Shown here one piece after another: positions 23,759 through 34,777 of a stretch of DNA of 64,000 nucleotides. The stretch is from Castor canadensis (lineage: Eukaryota > Chordata > Mammalia > Rodentia > Castoridae). The stretch spans positions 42,256,295-42,320,294 of the forward strand of contig NC_133389.1 of the NCBI RefSeq assembly GCF_047511655.1. The letters run 5' to 3'. The notes under the pieces are model-generated. The model was not told the origin of the DNA. It worked only from the letters and a program-made list of their open reading frames with translations, and made no database searches. The position numbers were made by a program, and so were the translations under genes. The stretch's first letter is position 1. The number at the start of each line of letters is the position of its first letter.

Positions 23759-24127
23759 TGTCCCGTCCTGCAGGACACATCAGCGTGGGTAGCGAACCTA
23801 GAAGGGGAAGAATGAAGGGACAAGAGACACGAAGGATGACAGCAAGACAGGAGTTCTGATCAAGCTGCAAAATTGTATTGTTCACACAGGGGTATTTATG
23901 TGCTGAGGGAGTGAGGGGTATGACGAGGTGCAGGCTGGTTGGCTGGTTCTGCTATAGGACTTCTGATATGGTGCACGTTCGCGCCGGCGGCAAGGTAAAC
24001 TCCCGGAAGAGAAGCAGGGACGGCGCCATCTTGTGCTGGAGATGGAGAAGTTGGGACAAACAACCATAAAATGTTCCAGGGCAAGGTCAAGACAGAATGG
24101 CTCACAAAGGGAGCCTTGTCTCCGACA
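23759..24127 (-). mobile_element. Solo LTR, class II (ERVK/IAP-like) endogenous retrovirus
   Basis: A 369-bp element with TG...CA termini (tgtccc at the left, ccgaca at the right) and a perfect 6-bp target duplication, ccttcc (23753-23758 and 24128-24133). Read on the minus strand it has LTR order: a GC-rich U3 with an aagatggcgccgtccc segment, a TATA-like cataaata (complement of 23893-23900), a polyadenylation-like aatacaa shortly after, and a pyrimidine-rich stretch near the end. The 6-bp duplication and length fit class II rodent elements. No internal viral sequence remains, so this is the product of LTR-LTR recombination. It may retain promoter activity. Confidence 0.85.
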
Positions 24128-24990
24128 CCTTCCCTTTCCCCATTCCTCCTGTGTACATTCTCCTCTTAGTGTGTGACCCATGTCCAATAATATTACTGCT
24201 TTTGTTTTAGTTTGCATATGAAGGAGAAAATGCGATTTTTGGCTTTCTGAGCCTGGCTAACCTCTTAAGCTGATGTTCTACAGTTCTGTCCATTTACTGT
24301 GACTCACAAAATTGCGTGCTTCTTTGTGGTTGAATAAAATTCTACTGTGTATAAATACCATATTTTCTTAATCCATTCGTCAGTAGTGGGTATCTTGGCT
24401 GTTTCCATAGCTTGGCTATTGTGAATAGTGCTGCAATAAACGTGGGAGTGCAGGTGACTTTATAATAACTTGAGTCACATTCTTTGGGTATTTCCCTAGG
24501 AGTGGGATTGCTGGATCATGTGGCAGATCTATGTTTAGCTTTTTAAGAAACCTCCATACTGTTTTCCAAAGTGGTTGTACTAGCTTGCATTCCCACCAGC
24601 AGCGTATGAGGGTTCCTCCCCCCCCACCCCCCCAACCCCCCCCTCCGGCATCCTCACCAACATTTGTTGTTGGTGGTGTTCTTCATGATAGCTATTCTAA
24701 CAGGAGTAAGGTGGTAGAATCTTAGCATGGTTTCGATTTGGTTTTCCTTTATGGTCAGGGATGGTAAGCATTTTCTTCATGTGTTTTTTGGTCATTTTCA
24801 AAGGAAGGACTTCTTCCAAGTTCATTTTAGTACAATTGCCCACTTTTTATTGGTTCATTGATTTGGGAGAGTTTGGTTTTTTGAGTTCCCTGTATATTCT
24901 GGTTATCAGTCCTTTGTCTGATGTATAGCTAGCAAATATTTTCTCCCACTCTGTGGGTGGTCTCTTCAATTTAGAGACAAAAGCTAACAA
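24128..24990 (-). mobile_element. L1 3' UTR and ORF2 3' end, antisense (right part)
   Basis: Continues the antisense L1 after the LTR: tgtgtacattctcctcttagt, tttggctttctgagcctggctaacctc, ctgtccatttactgtgact, ccatattttcttaatccattcgtcagtagtgggtatc, aatagtgctgcaataaacgtggg. It runs on into antisense ORF2 (tggttatcagtcctttgtctgatgtatagc) and stops near 24990. No intact frame remains. Confidence 0.85.
24614..24646. repeat. C-rich tract inside L1
   Basis: Three runs of seven to eight C (ccccccccaccccccc aaccccccc pattern) replace what is normally a shorter pyrimidine stretch at this point of antisense ORF2. It can form a G-quadruplex on the minus strand. Confidence 0.75.
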
Positions 24991-25587
24991 TTTTTATTCC
25001 ACCAAAATTAAAATTTTACCTGAAACAATAAAGTTATTATACAACTTTTTAATGTGCCTTCACACCTGTGATTTTATCAGAAGTAACTGCTGCCTGTAGA
25101 GCCTGATATACAAACCTGATCTACTACAATTTCTTTAATAATTAGTTCTTGGCTCCTCAGTATGAAAATTATTTTTTCAAGATAGATGATTTTTGATGGG
25201 AACATTTTGTTTAAAGAATTCTATCCTCACCTAAATTTTCTCACCTTACATTAGGAGTTCACATATTATCTTTCTAATCTTGGTTTGGAGGGTCCTTGAC
25301 CTTTGAAAGTTATTTGTTTTTTAATCCCCAGACAGGTATGCTTCTTTTCAGACTTTAACCTCTTCTCTGGAAATCTACTCCCTGCTTCATTAAACCTCCC
25401 TGTAATATCCAGAATTAAATCTCATACCTCATTTATTGTTGTGGTGTGGGTTGCTTCTTTTCCTTTTCTTTACACACACAGGAAATGACTTTGAAGACTG
25501 ATCTGAAGTTTTTATCATTTCATTAATTTTGTTTTATACTTCTAGATAATTATGGAGTAAAAAGTTGCTTAATGTTAAAAACGAGAA
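24991..25587. other. Non-coding, no clear feature
   Basis: No gene and no nameable repeat seen. Confidence 0.45.
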
Positions 25588-25838
25588 AACCATGGGATGC
25601 TAGCGGCTCATGCATGTAATTTTAGCTACTTGGGAAGCAGAGATCGTTGGGAGGATCAAGGTTTGAGGCCATCCCTGGAAAATAGTTTATGACACCCCCC
25701 CACCCATCTCCAAAATAGCCAGAGCAAAACGGACCAGCGTTGTGGCTCAAGAGGTAAAGTGCCTGCTTTGTGAGCACCTGCTTTGCAATCATGAAGCCCT
25801 GAGTTCAAACCCCAGACCCACCAAAAAAAAAAAAAAAA
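25588..25838 (+). mobile_element. B1-dID composite SINE
   Basis: A B1 part (gcggctcatgcatgtaatttt, tagctacttgggaagcagagatc, aaaatagccagagcaaaa) is followed by an ID part (gttgtggctcaagaggtaaag, ccctgagttcaaaccccag) and a poly(A) tail of 17. The ID part has a short internal duplication (gagcacctgctttg after gcctgctttgt). Confidence 0.85.
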
Positions 25839-25981
25839 AGGAGAAAATCATTCAGAGGGTTGAAGAGTAATGATGGTTCTCTCCCAATTTGTCATTGCAA
25901 GGGGTGATGATAATTTACCCAATGAGTTTGGCCAAAGAGTAAAAAAATAATATGATGGAAGGTTAGTACAAAGACAATGAG

Positions 25982-26032
25982 GGTGGGGCTGCGGGTGTAG
26001 CGCAGTGGTAGAGGTGTGTTCATGCTTGAGAC

Positions 26033-26034
<2 letters not shown>
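25982..26034 (+). mobile_element. ID SINE 5' fragment
   Basis: ggtggggctgcgggtgtagcgcagtggtagag is the 5' part of an ID element including the A box. After catgcttgag it passes directly into a GA microsatellite, and the B box and tail are missing. Confidence 0.65.

Positions 26035-26036
<2 letters not shown>

Positions 26037-26066
<30 letters not shown>
26037..26066 (+). repeat. (AG)n microsatellite
   Basis: Fifteen uninterrupted AG units, abutting the truncated ID element. Confidence 0.95.
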
Positions 26067-26068
<2 letters not shown>

Positions 26069-26605
26069 TGAGAGAGAATTAGAGAATTAGTATATAATGT
26101 AAACTCGACAAACCATGTACCAACTATCAAAATATCAAGGGTTAATTGTTTTAAAGTGCATTGATGGTTTGGTAGATCTTGGCACGAATCTAAGATGTAT
26201 GATTTTTCCCTCTGAGAATCCATGACTGAAATCTGTTTTAACTGGATTATTACTCTTTGCCAACTTCTCCCATTCCTTAATGCAACTCACCTTTACCATA
26301 TCTTCATGAGAAAGGAGCTATGCAAATAAAAATAAAATTCCAAATAAAAATTAAATAATTAGTTTAACATGTCAAAGTTCAAATGCATAAACCGTGCGGA
26401 GTTTCTCCTATTAAATTCAAAATTCACATGTAATATCACAAAATTAACATTTCATGGGGTCATTAATACTCAGATATTTGTCTCTGAGCAAGGATCAAGA
26501 TGAGGAATGGTGCATCTTAGAAAATAGCAGGAAACACTTAAGAATGTTGCATATGTTTAGGTTAAACCCTGTGCGTTTCTGTAGGAATTCATCACTACTC
26601 AGGCA

Positions 26606-26625
26606 GTATAGTATAGTATAGTATA
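26606..26625 (+). repeat. (GTATA)n short tandem repeat
   Basis: Four copies of a gtata pentamer (gtatagtatagtatagtata). Confidence 0.9.
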
Positions 26626-26637
26626 ATCTGTAAAAGG

Positions 26638-26820
26638 ACAGGCTTTGGAATTTAAAAGTAATCCCAGGATTATTATTTTATTTACTGTGACTTGGCCCAA
26701 ATACTGATACTGTGTAGGTTTCAGTCTACTTGGCAAATGAGGATGTTAATCTCATCATATGGAATTATTGTGGGGGTTAAATGAGATACTGTATGTAAGA
26801 ATACATGTGCAAAAAATGTT
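26638..26820 (-). repeat. MIR SINE fossil (antisense)
   Basis: The phrases tttactgtgacttggcc, ggtttcagtctacttggcaaatgaggatg and attgtgggggttaaatgagatactgtatgtaag follow the antisense MIR consensus. Confidence 0.75.
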
Positions 26821-27095
26821 TGAAAAGCATATTATTAATGATACCAACTGTTCATGATATTCGTCAATATAGTCAAGAAATATTTACTGAGAACCAGAAA
26901 AGTGCCAGGCACATATCTACCTACTACACTGCTGATACTGAGAGGAATTCCTTTGAATTGAGAAGGAAATAAGTAATTAAATAAATGATACAATCCTGTA
27001 TGCCTGGTTGTATGGCATAAGTCTACAATGAGTTCAATAAGACCACAAAACTTTGATTCTACCCAGGGAGGTGGTGTCACAAGAAACCTAAATGT

Positions 27096-27500
27096 ATTAG
27101 TCAGTGTCCCAGAAAGAGAGAAAGAAACAAAAGTTTACTGGATTGTTTACAGAGACATAAACAGGGTTAAGGGAACTCAGGCATGGTGAAGGGACAAACA
27201 GGAATGGGAAGAAGTTAATTCTCCCAGGCCAGAAAAGATGGAAGGGTGTCTTCCCAATGCCAAGTGAGAGCTGTAACCATAGGACCTGTGGCGTTGGTTG
27301 AAGAAGCAAAGTCATGCTACACTACAGTTGAGCAGGGGTGAAAGCATGGGAAGTGGAAGGAATAAATACCCAAACCTCTCCTTCTGCCCTGCAGTCTTCT
27401 GCTGGTAACTCCCATTGACTAAACTCAATTGCAAACCAGGGCTCAAAGGAGCATGGTAATAAAGGAGTCTTTCAACATTAGCCCATGGACACAGAGCTGG
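27096..27500. repeat. Old interspersed repeat, family unassigned (copy 1)
   Basis: Contains gtttactggattgtttacagag, aactcaggcatggtgaaggga and cattgactaaactcaattgcaaaccagg. A second, shorter relative lies at 29965-30340 (shared ttggctaagcccaatcagaaaccag-like block). It resembles a widespread ancient mammalian repeat that I cannot name with confidence. Confidence 0.4.
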
Positions 27501-28579
27501 GTGGGAAAAGATAAGTAAAGAGTAGAGCTAGAGTTGCAAAAGAATAATCTCCAGCACACTCACACTTAGACATATGAGGAGGTTTGAAAGTCATTTAGAG
27601 AGACAGCACAACTATAGCCAAAACATAGTGGGTGGGGGGAGGGAGAGCATGGTACCTTAGTGGAATTGGAGGATGGGGCACAAGGCCAGAGATGAAGTAG
27701 AATCAGATTATGAAGAGCCTAGTATGAAATGTCCAGGCATGTCCTACATAACTACTAACAGCTGCCAATGACCAAAAGAACCTATCACTAATCAGTTTGG
27801 AGGAGGAGAGGGGGGATGAACTAGATCATATTGAGAAAATAGTTTCTGTATCTGTTTCCTGCTTAAGACGCTTCCAAACCAAGGCTGCTAATACAAATCA
27901 CATATGTTATGGAGGACACTGTACCATTCCTAATTATTTTAGGGTAATGTATTTAGTTACACACTAAATTAACACTAATTGAAGTTGGATGAGGTTCAGA
28001 AAGCAATTAAATATTACTGGGAATAGAATGGGAGAGTAGGATATGTTGTCCAATACAAAATTCATGCTGAATGATTGCACCAAGCTAAATTAACATTTTT
28101 TCCCTCTGGATTCCAGAAAGTAATTCAGTCTTCCTCACTTTTTTTTCCAAATCACATGAAAACAAGAGAAAAGAAGTAAGTATATTTCCTTATTTAGATC
28201 TGCCCTTGTGTTAGGAATTGCAACTTAAAGTCACAGAGATCTTATGGTTAAGCCTGCAAACTCCAAGTCATACCTAATTTTCCATCTGTGTTGCTTCTTT
28301 ACTAATCTTGTCCATGGGAATACAAGAAAGGTACTCAGTTTGTTCAAAGAAAATTGAAATGGCATTATTAAAAAGAGCTCTTGCATACTGTGCCTAGTTT
28401 TTGGTTCCAATTATATCTTATATAAAAAGAGATAGAGAAAATAAATAAGATAATTTTCTTTGCACACACACACATTATAATTTGCAGCAGATATTTTTGA
28501 AATTTCTGTTCTGAGTCAGGGCACAGTCTAGGGTCACAGAACAGCATGACTCTTACTGCCCAAATACAGGAATTAAAAA
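27501..28579. other. Non-coding, old repeat debris
   Basis: No gene. The stretch 27640-27740 (agatgaagtagaatcagattatgaagagcctagtatg) resembles the same old family as 29340-29790; the rest is AT-rich and unassigned. Confidence 0.4.
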
Positions 28580-28652
28580 TCAAAGTATAGTTCAGTGGTA
28601 GCATGCATAAGACTCTGGATTTGATCACTAGCACAAAAAAAAAAAAAAAAAA
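28580..28652 (+). mobile_element. ID SINE (diverged)
   Basis: aaagtatagttcagtggtagcatgcataagactctggatttgatcactagcaca followed by a poly(A) run of about 20. The A and B boxes are recognisable but mutated. Confidence 0.7.
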
Positions 28653-29339
28653 ACCAAACAAACTTATTTGTGGATTTTTCTGTATATAAGTTATGTTTTA
28701 TAATTTAAAAGATTACCAAATAAAATTGACTACCTAATTTTATTTTGATATATGTCAATTATTTTCTATCCAATTTAAGGTCTTTTTGCAGTTAACTAGC
28801 TTAATTCATAGGAAATATGCCATGTTATGCAAAATTCTATTTGTTTGGTTTGTGTATCTTCTAGATGTGGGATAAAATTAAATTCTAATTAATCTGCTGC
28901 AAATTAAAATAAATATGTGACTTAAAACACCAACCTGGTAATTTATTTACTTAGAGATTTCTTCAGTTTGGCTGGAATCAAGGGACTAATTAAGTTACTA
29001 CAGGTCTCTAGTGTATAATGACAATTTGGAGACTCAGAGGAAATTTAATCTCACTCAGGAGGGAGATTTTCTATAGAGAAAAGAAGTAAGAATTAAAACT
29101 CGGAGGAAACAATTGCATCTGAGGGGAGAAGGGAAGATTTTAATTCAGAAAAAGACCGACTATTTGGAAGCCCAAGGAAGAAGGACACCATAGACATTCA
29201 AGAACTCCTAATTCATTTTTTAAGAATTAAAGTAGTTCATCCAACAGTTATAAGACGCTTATTATCATTTAGACAAAAGGGGTATTTTCATCCTGAGAAA
29301 AGTCAAATAGCAGTCTTAAATATGTTAGCTGTTTAAATA
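28653..29339. other. Non-coding, no clear feature
   Basis: AT-rich sequence; nothing supported. Confidence 0.45.
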
Positions 29340-29790
29340 AAACTTGTACATAATTCTGTGGGAATGAAGCGAAGTGTGCTGGTAGTGCTGGAGGAGCTTT
29401 GCAGAGGGAGGATGCTGCTTAGTCTGAGTCCTGAAAGTCAAGAAATAGTTCACAAAGCAGAGGGAAGAAAGAACAGACACTTGTGGTTGGGGTAGGGAGA
29501 CCTGTAGTCAAGGGCCAGGAAGCAAAGAGAGAATCTCTGGTCGGAGAACTGCATGTGATTCAGTGAGGCTGGAAAGCAGAGGGCCTCAAGAGAAAGTGAT
29601 GTCACATAAGCTGGAAAGTGGTCTTTACATGGAGGAATTTACATCATTCTATAGGTGATAGAGAGCCATTAGGAAATATAGGAAAAGTAGGGTTTTGCTA
29701 CAGTTTGCCTTTCAGAACTATAACGTGAATATGGAGACTTGATTACTCAAGAACAGTGGGCCGTGAAGCAGCTTAGTAATGATGCATAGT
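29340..29790 (+). repeat. Old interspersed repeat, family unassigned
   Basis: Phrases such as gctggaggagctttgcagagggaggatgctgc, caaagcagagggaagaaagaac, tctataggtgatagagagccattagg are shared in order with 55280-56230. This marks an ancient mammalian repeat whose name I cannot give. Confidence 0.45.
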
Positions 29791-29964
29791 AGTCATCAAC
29801 AATATCAACTTTGCATATTCACCGTTAAACTGATTACCATTAAGGAACAAGTAAGTCTTTAGACTTGAGGACACTAGGCTCAGAATAATAAAAAAGGGAG
29901 GAGATTTTACAAATTAGACTTCTAATAAGGTGCATATTCATTGGGATAATTAAAGGCAGGCTTA

Positions 29965-30340
29965 GCAAAAGGACTATTTACAAAGCCCTGGGCAGGATGT
30001 AGGAATTTGTAAGGAATAGCTCAGTACCCAAGGGCTAATGACAGTGTGACTGTTACCGCCCTAGGCCTGAAGGAAGAAGGGAGAGAACAGTTACTAGAAG
30101 CCCAAAGGGGAATGCTGTGGGAAAGAGACCACTTAGAGAGTAGCTGTGACCTTGGATAAGGCCACAGCCAATCTATGCAAACCTGCAGGGAGAAAGCTGA
30201 AAAAGATATTTCTCTTCACTCCCCTCCCACCCTGAACACAGCATTCACTCTTCTTTGGCTAAGCCCAATCAGAAACCAGAAAAGCGATTTTTATGTGATT
30301 CCCTACAGAACTGCCTCGTAAGCAAAGTGTAGGGCAGAAA
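29965..30340. repeat. Old interspersed repeat, family unassigned (copy 2)
   Basis: Related to 27096-27500 through ggactatttacaaagcc and tttggctaagcccaatcagaaaccag. Decayed and without coding content. Confidence 0.35.
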
Positions 30341-30610
30341 AGTGTAGAAAGTGGATCTGGGAAAATAAATTGCAGACATCCAGCACAGTTCACCTTCTCT
30401 ATTCCTCAGCATCCCCTCTTCTCCATCATGCATTTGAAGCATGTATGTCTCCAAGCCACAGTACACTGGAAGTCTTATGAGCTATTAAATCATAGCAGGA
30501 TGTTATCTGAGCCTAAAATGTTGGCCCTACCACCACTGTTTTTCAAGTAAGGTAGCAGAAATAAATTGGAAATAACAATTTCATAGCATAAGCATGACTT
30601 ATACCAAGGA

Positions 30611-30638
30611 GTGTGTGTGTGTGTGTGTGTGTGTGTGT
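30611..30638 (+). repeat. (GT)14 microsatellite
   Basis: Fourteen uninterrupted GT units. Confidence 0.95.
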
Positions 30639-31899
30639 CCTAGTCTGGTAGTCATCACTGCCTCCTTCTACCAGGCATTCCATGTTCCCACTATGCTCTG
30701 CCAGCACTTTAGTTGGATGGACTTCTTTACCTGATAGGGTGACCCAAACCTTCATTTCTGTAGTGTGATCCTTAAGTGGTCTTGTCTTTATCAAATTGTC
30801 TCAGTTTTCCATTGGTAAGACCATTAGAAAAAAGGATTCCTAAGCAAAAAGGAGCACACTCACCCAAAAAATAAGTACTCTGAGTTCCATAGACAGTCCC
30901 CCTTCTCCATGGTATATCAGAAACCCAATTTCCCTCAGTAATCTGTAATCCCTACAGTACAATAATTGAGGAATTTGGGTCAAAGTCAAAATCCTTTGTG
31001 TGGTCTTGTAGACTGAGAAGAGGCCACTATAAAGGCTTTATCCGGCAGACCTGAGGCACGGTGGCCATTGGGGTCGGGTAGAGGTAGGACATATCTTTCC
31101 CACACCAGACTTGGTGTCCAGAAAGTGCATGGCAGTCTGCGAGATGTAGTCAAAGACTCAGGTCCCCTGAGCCAGCCATTCTCTTATGTATGTCTGGACT
31201 CCAGCCTTGGTGTCTTAATTTGGAAACCTCTATGGGGACAGGCCTCTAGTGATACACTGCTTAGATGGCTCTGCCAACACCTCTTTACTAGGGGCATTTA
31301 AACCTTGCCTCCAGTTTGACTCACTATTCTGTACTTTTCTACCCCTAGCTCTTCTTCCATCCATCCCATCAGCCCCTGGGGCCATAAAAATACCAGGAGC
31401 CTTTTACTCAACTCCCCCTCAGCATGTGATAGTCCTCATCCACTCTGATACATCTGATCCTTGTCTGCTGCCATTCCAGGTTGAGAGCAGGGGAGGGAAG
31501 GTAACACTGGGAGCTGTCAGCCTTCTCTGTTTAGCTTCTCATTTATAGTGTCAAAGTAACTGAGTAAGACACAGATGTTCCCTTCAGTTTGGCTCATTGT
31601 CTTAAGTGACCACCATAATACCTGATGGCTCTCTGAAAATAACATTCTCCCTTGTCAATGCAAGTGGCAGGAGGAGGCTAAAAAAAAAAAAATCTGTGCT
31701 TCTAATTTATCCCCCAGCCTCTGCCAAGACAGTCATCTAAAAACAATGAGATCAGTCCTACTCTCATACTCCCCTTTATTTGACCAGTCTGACCCTTGGA
31801 AAGAAAAGGATAGATCAGATAACAGTGGAGTACTAAAAACTTAACCAATGGCAAACTCTAGTCTCAGTTTCTGGTATTGAATATGCTGGTGAGTGCATT
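30639..31899. other. Non-coding, no clear feature
   Basis: No gene. Two overlapping frames (77 and 99 codons, 31068-31548) have no recognisable content. This may be the decayed upstream part of the ERV-L-like remnant that follows, but I cannot show that. Confidence 0.4.
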
Positions 31900-33399
31900 C
31901 CTTTTAATTGCCATAAGAAAGGAGAAGCAGAGACAGCTCAGATTTAACTGGAACAGACAAAAGATTGAACTCATGTTCCTGTCTTATAGCTCTCCTGCCC
32001 TTCATTATGACATGGTTTAAATAAACCTGGACCATCTGAACATCCCAGATAATCACATTGGTCCTCTGTGTTGTTGATATCATGTTAATCAGACCTGATG
32101 AACAAGAAGTGATAGTACTCTGGATGGCTGGGTAAGACCCAGGTTCTCCAGAGCATGCCATATAAGTCCTACTAAAATTTAGAGGACTTTTCAGGGGTCC
32201 AACAGTCTGGAGTTTGTCAGATATTGTCTCCAAAGTAAAGGACAAGTCATTGCACATAGCACCTCCTAAAAGTGGCAGGTTTTTGGATCCCATAGGTATT
32301 GAAACACTGGCAAGGGTTTTCCCAGGGTATTTCCCAGACACAGATTTGACTTTGCTACCCATGAGGTTTTGTCCAGCATGCCTATCTGAGGACTCTACAG
32401 TATTAAGTTCCTATTTCATATTACTTTGTAACAAATTATCTACCTCTTTTAATTAAAGAGGTAGATCAGTGGGCCCATGACCGTGGACTCCACTGGACTC
32501 TGTATGTCATTATCCAACCCCATGTACCAGTAAACAAGTAAGCACCAAAGGAGTTACCATACTGGGAGGGGTAAATTACCCTAATTATTATAAAGATATA
32601 GAGAGGTTACTATATAATTTTGGCTTAAAAGAATATATTTGTTACTCAAGTCAACCATTGTAGCATCTCCTGCTACCTTAACTACTTTTGACTATTAATG
32701 AGAGAGCATGGTAAGTGCAATCTGATAAAGTCTACACCACTCTGCAAGTGGTAACAGTCAAATCAACTTTGATGGCAGAACAATTTGGTAAGTCTGTGCA
32801 CAGCCACAATTCCTATTAAGCATGCACTAGGGTATATGGTGAAAGAGACTAACTGACAATGATAGAATGAGTCCTTTCGTCCATCTGATTATTGAAAGCC
32901 TCTTCCACTATGAATGGCCTCTGAAGGGCATTGATGTGAGACATGAATGCCTCATGCCCTGTTTATTCCAAGAAGTCCATCCACATGACTTTCCCTCCTT
33001 TCACAATATGATCAGTATTCTAACAATGTCCTTTCCAAGTTCCCTGGTATAAAAAACCTGTATTAATTTGTGTTGAGTAAATGCAGAGCTACTTCTCAGG
33101 CCACTTTTCCTCCCACACGGAGTAGACAACCTTATGTGCTACTCAAAGTAGGGCCTACTGGTGGTAGAGTCAGGGTACTCACCAGCCATCTCTGTTTTCC
33201 ATTGCTGCACACCAGGCAGATCCACCCACACTCTGAGCCCACATCCTTTTCTCTTCTTTTAACTCATCATACAGAGGACTAAAGAAGAAAAGGCAAAGCA
33301 GTAGGAGAGGGCAGGTACCATGGGTGTCTAAGCACTGGCTCTGCTCAGGCAGTTGTATCTTCTGAATCTTCTTGGCTCTGGCTTCACAAATACCAAAGA
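31900..33399 (+). mobile_element. Decayed ERV-L-like internal region (pol remnant, part 1)
   Basis: The plus frame around 32058-32130 reads LVLCVVDIMLIRPDEQEV before stops: a degenerate form of the reverse transcriptase active-site block of class III (ERV-L) elements, with only one of the two catalytic aspartates kept. Further phrases (tttcaggggtccaacagtctgg, aaagtaaaggacaagtcattgcacatagcacctcc) fit the same pol segment, and the 33085-33320 part resembles later internal sequence. Stops and frameshifts break every frame. An antisense 152-codon frame over it is chance. Confidence 0.6.
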
Positions 33400-33730
33400 C
33401 TAACAAACCACAATTCATATGCCAAATCTAGCTTGCCAACTCTTTTGTAGCTTCCATTTCTTGTAAACTAAGAATAGTTTTTACAGTTTTACATGGTTGG
33501 TAAAATCAAAATAAGAATAATATTTCATGACACATAAAATTATCTGAAATGCAAATTTCAGTGTCAATAAAGTTTTATTGAAACAGCTACATTCATTCAT
33601 TTGTATATTGTCTATGGCTACTTTTATACTACAGAAGCATAGTTGAATAGTTGCAACAGAAACCATATGGCCCACAAAGACTAAACTATTTACTAGCTGG
33701 CCCTTTATAGATAAAATTTGCTGACCCCTG
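33400..33730 (+). repeat. hAT-Charlie-type nonautonomous DNA transposon
   Basis: Phrases in family order: tgccaaatctagcttgcca, caaatttcagtgtcaataaagttttattg, ttcatttgtatattgtctatggctac, agttgaatagttgcaacagaaaccatatggcccacaaag, ctggccctttatagataaaatttgctgacccctg. The right terminus (gctgacccctg) is clear and the left is eroded. It separates the two ERV-L-like parts. Confidence 0.8.
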
Positions 33731-34390
33731 ATATATAGTGCTTCCATTTTATAATGGAATACACTCTGCACATCCAATTTTATGGTTCAGTGGGTCAGAA
33801 AACACAAGTTTGGCAATTTAGATATCCCAATGATCAAGAATTCAATCTGTTCCAAGACCAGCAGTCAGTCAGGATCTCCTTTTCTAATGAATAGTGGTTT
33901 GCAGAATAGAACATAGCCTTACTCCAAAACTCTAGGGTGTCTGTGTTGTGCTGCTTCTGTTGGGACTTCAGGATGCTCTTTGTAGCATTTCTGTCTGCCA
34001 CTGACAGGGGAAACCAATGGTTTTTCTTGGTCACAGGGTCTATGTGACAAGACTGAGCTGCAGCCTGAATTGTCTCATAGCTATTTCTAATTTCAGGTCC
34101 AACTGAAAAACTGTCAGCTTATGCAGCTACCTAGTCAATACAATTGTTGGTGTATGCTACCTCAACAACCCAAAGAAGACCACAAAGCATTATAAGTGGG
34201 ACAAGGTACAACAGCTTCTCTCCTGCATTTGAAGAGATGTCCCAATATGCTTCAGATCATGGGTTCCCTACAAACCTCACTGATACTTGAACTTTCACAG
34301 AGTTTTTCTCTCACCCTCTTGCAAGCACATACCATACCCCTTCCACAAGCATTGATTCCTAATAAACATTCTGAACAGTAAACTTCTCAA
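33731..34390 (+). mobile_element. Possible ERV-L-like remnant, part 2
   Basis: Sequence after the hAT insertion has no gene. Its final part (tcctaataaacattctgaacagtaaacttctcaaagtctgc) contains an AATAAA and resembles a retroviral 3' region. I place it with the ERV-L-like block on position only; the assignment is weak. Confidence 0.3.
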
Positions 34391-34671
34391 AGTCTGCTTT
34401 TTTAGAGAACTCAATTTGTGATCCTCACCTGATCCCCAGCAAGATTACCATGGGATACTCTTTTCTCTATTATGTAAATACAACGTGGGTTTTTTTCTTT
34501 TGGTTCTTTTTGGTTTTGTTTTGTTTTGTTACTTACTGATGAAAATTCCATACCACATGCCAGGGGTTGTATTTATTTGCTTCAGTAAAGATACCAAATC
34601 TTCTGGAACCACATCTATGCTAGATAGCACCATGTGTATGCATTAGCCAGGGTTCTCCAAAGAGTATGAGA

Positions 34672-34729
34672 GAGATAGATAGATAGATATAGATAGATGA
34701 TAGGTAGATAGATAGACAGATTTGAGAGT

Positions 34730-34775
<46 letters not shown>
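34672..34775 (+). repeat. (GATA)n and (AC)n compound microsatellite
   Basis: A (GATA)n-type stretch with interruptions (34672-34720), a short spacer, then about 21 AC units (34733-34775). The preceding cattagccagggttctccaaagag is the start of an old repeat in which such expansions are common. Confidence 0.92.

Positions 34776-34777
<2 letters not shown>

Noticed and set aside
23882-24217. 111-codon minus-strand frame
   Set aside because: It lies mostly inside the solo LTR and crosses its boundary into L1 3' UTR; an accidental frame.
25982-26034. BC1-like RNA gene
   Set aside because: The 5' region resembles ID/BC1, but the B box and unique 3' region are missing. It is a truncated SINE.
31904-32362. 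152-codon minus-strand open frame
   Set aside because: It is antisense to the decayed ERV-L-like pol region, with no recognisable domain. The plus strand carries the meaningful, broken signal.
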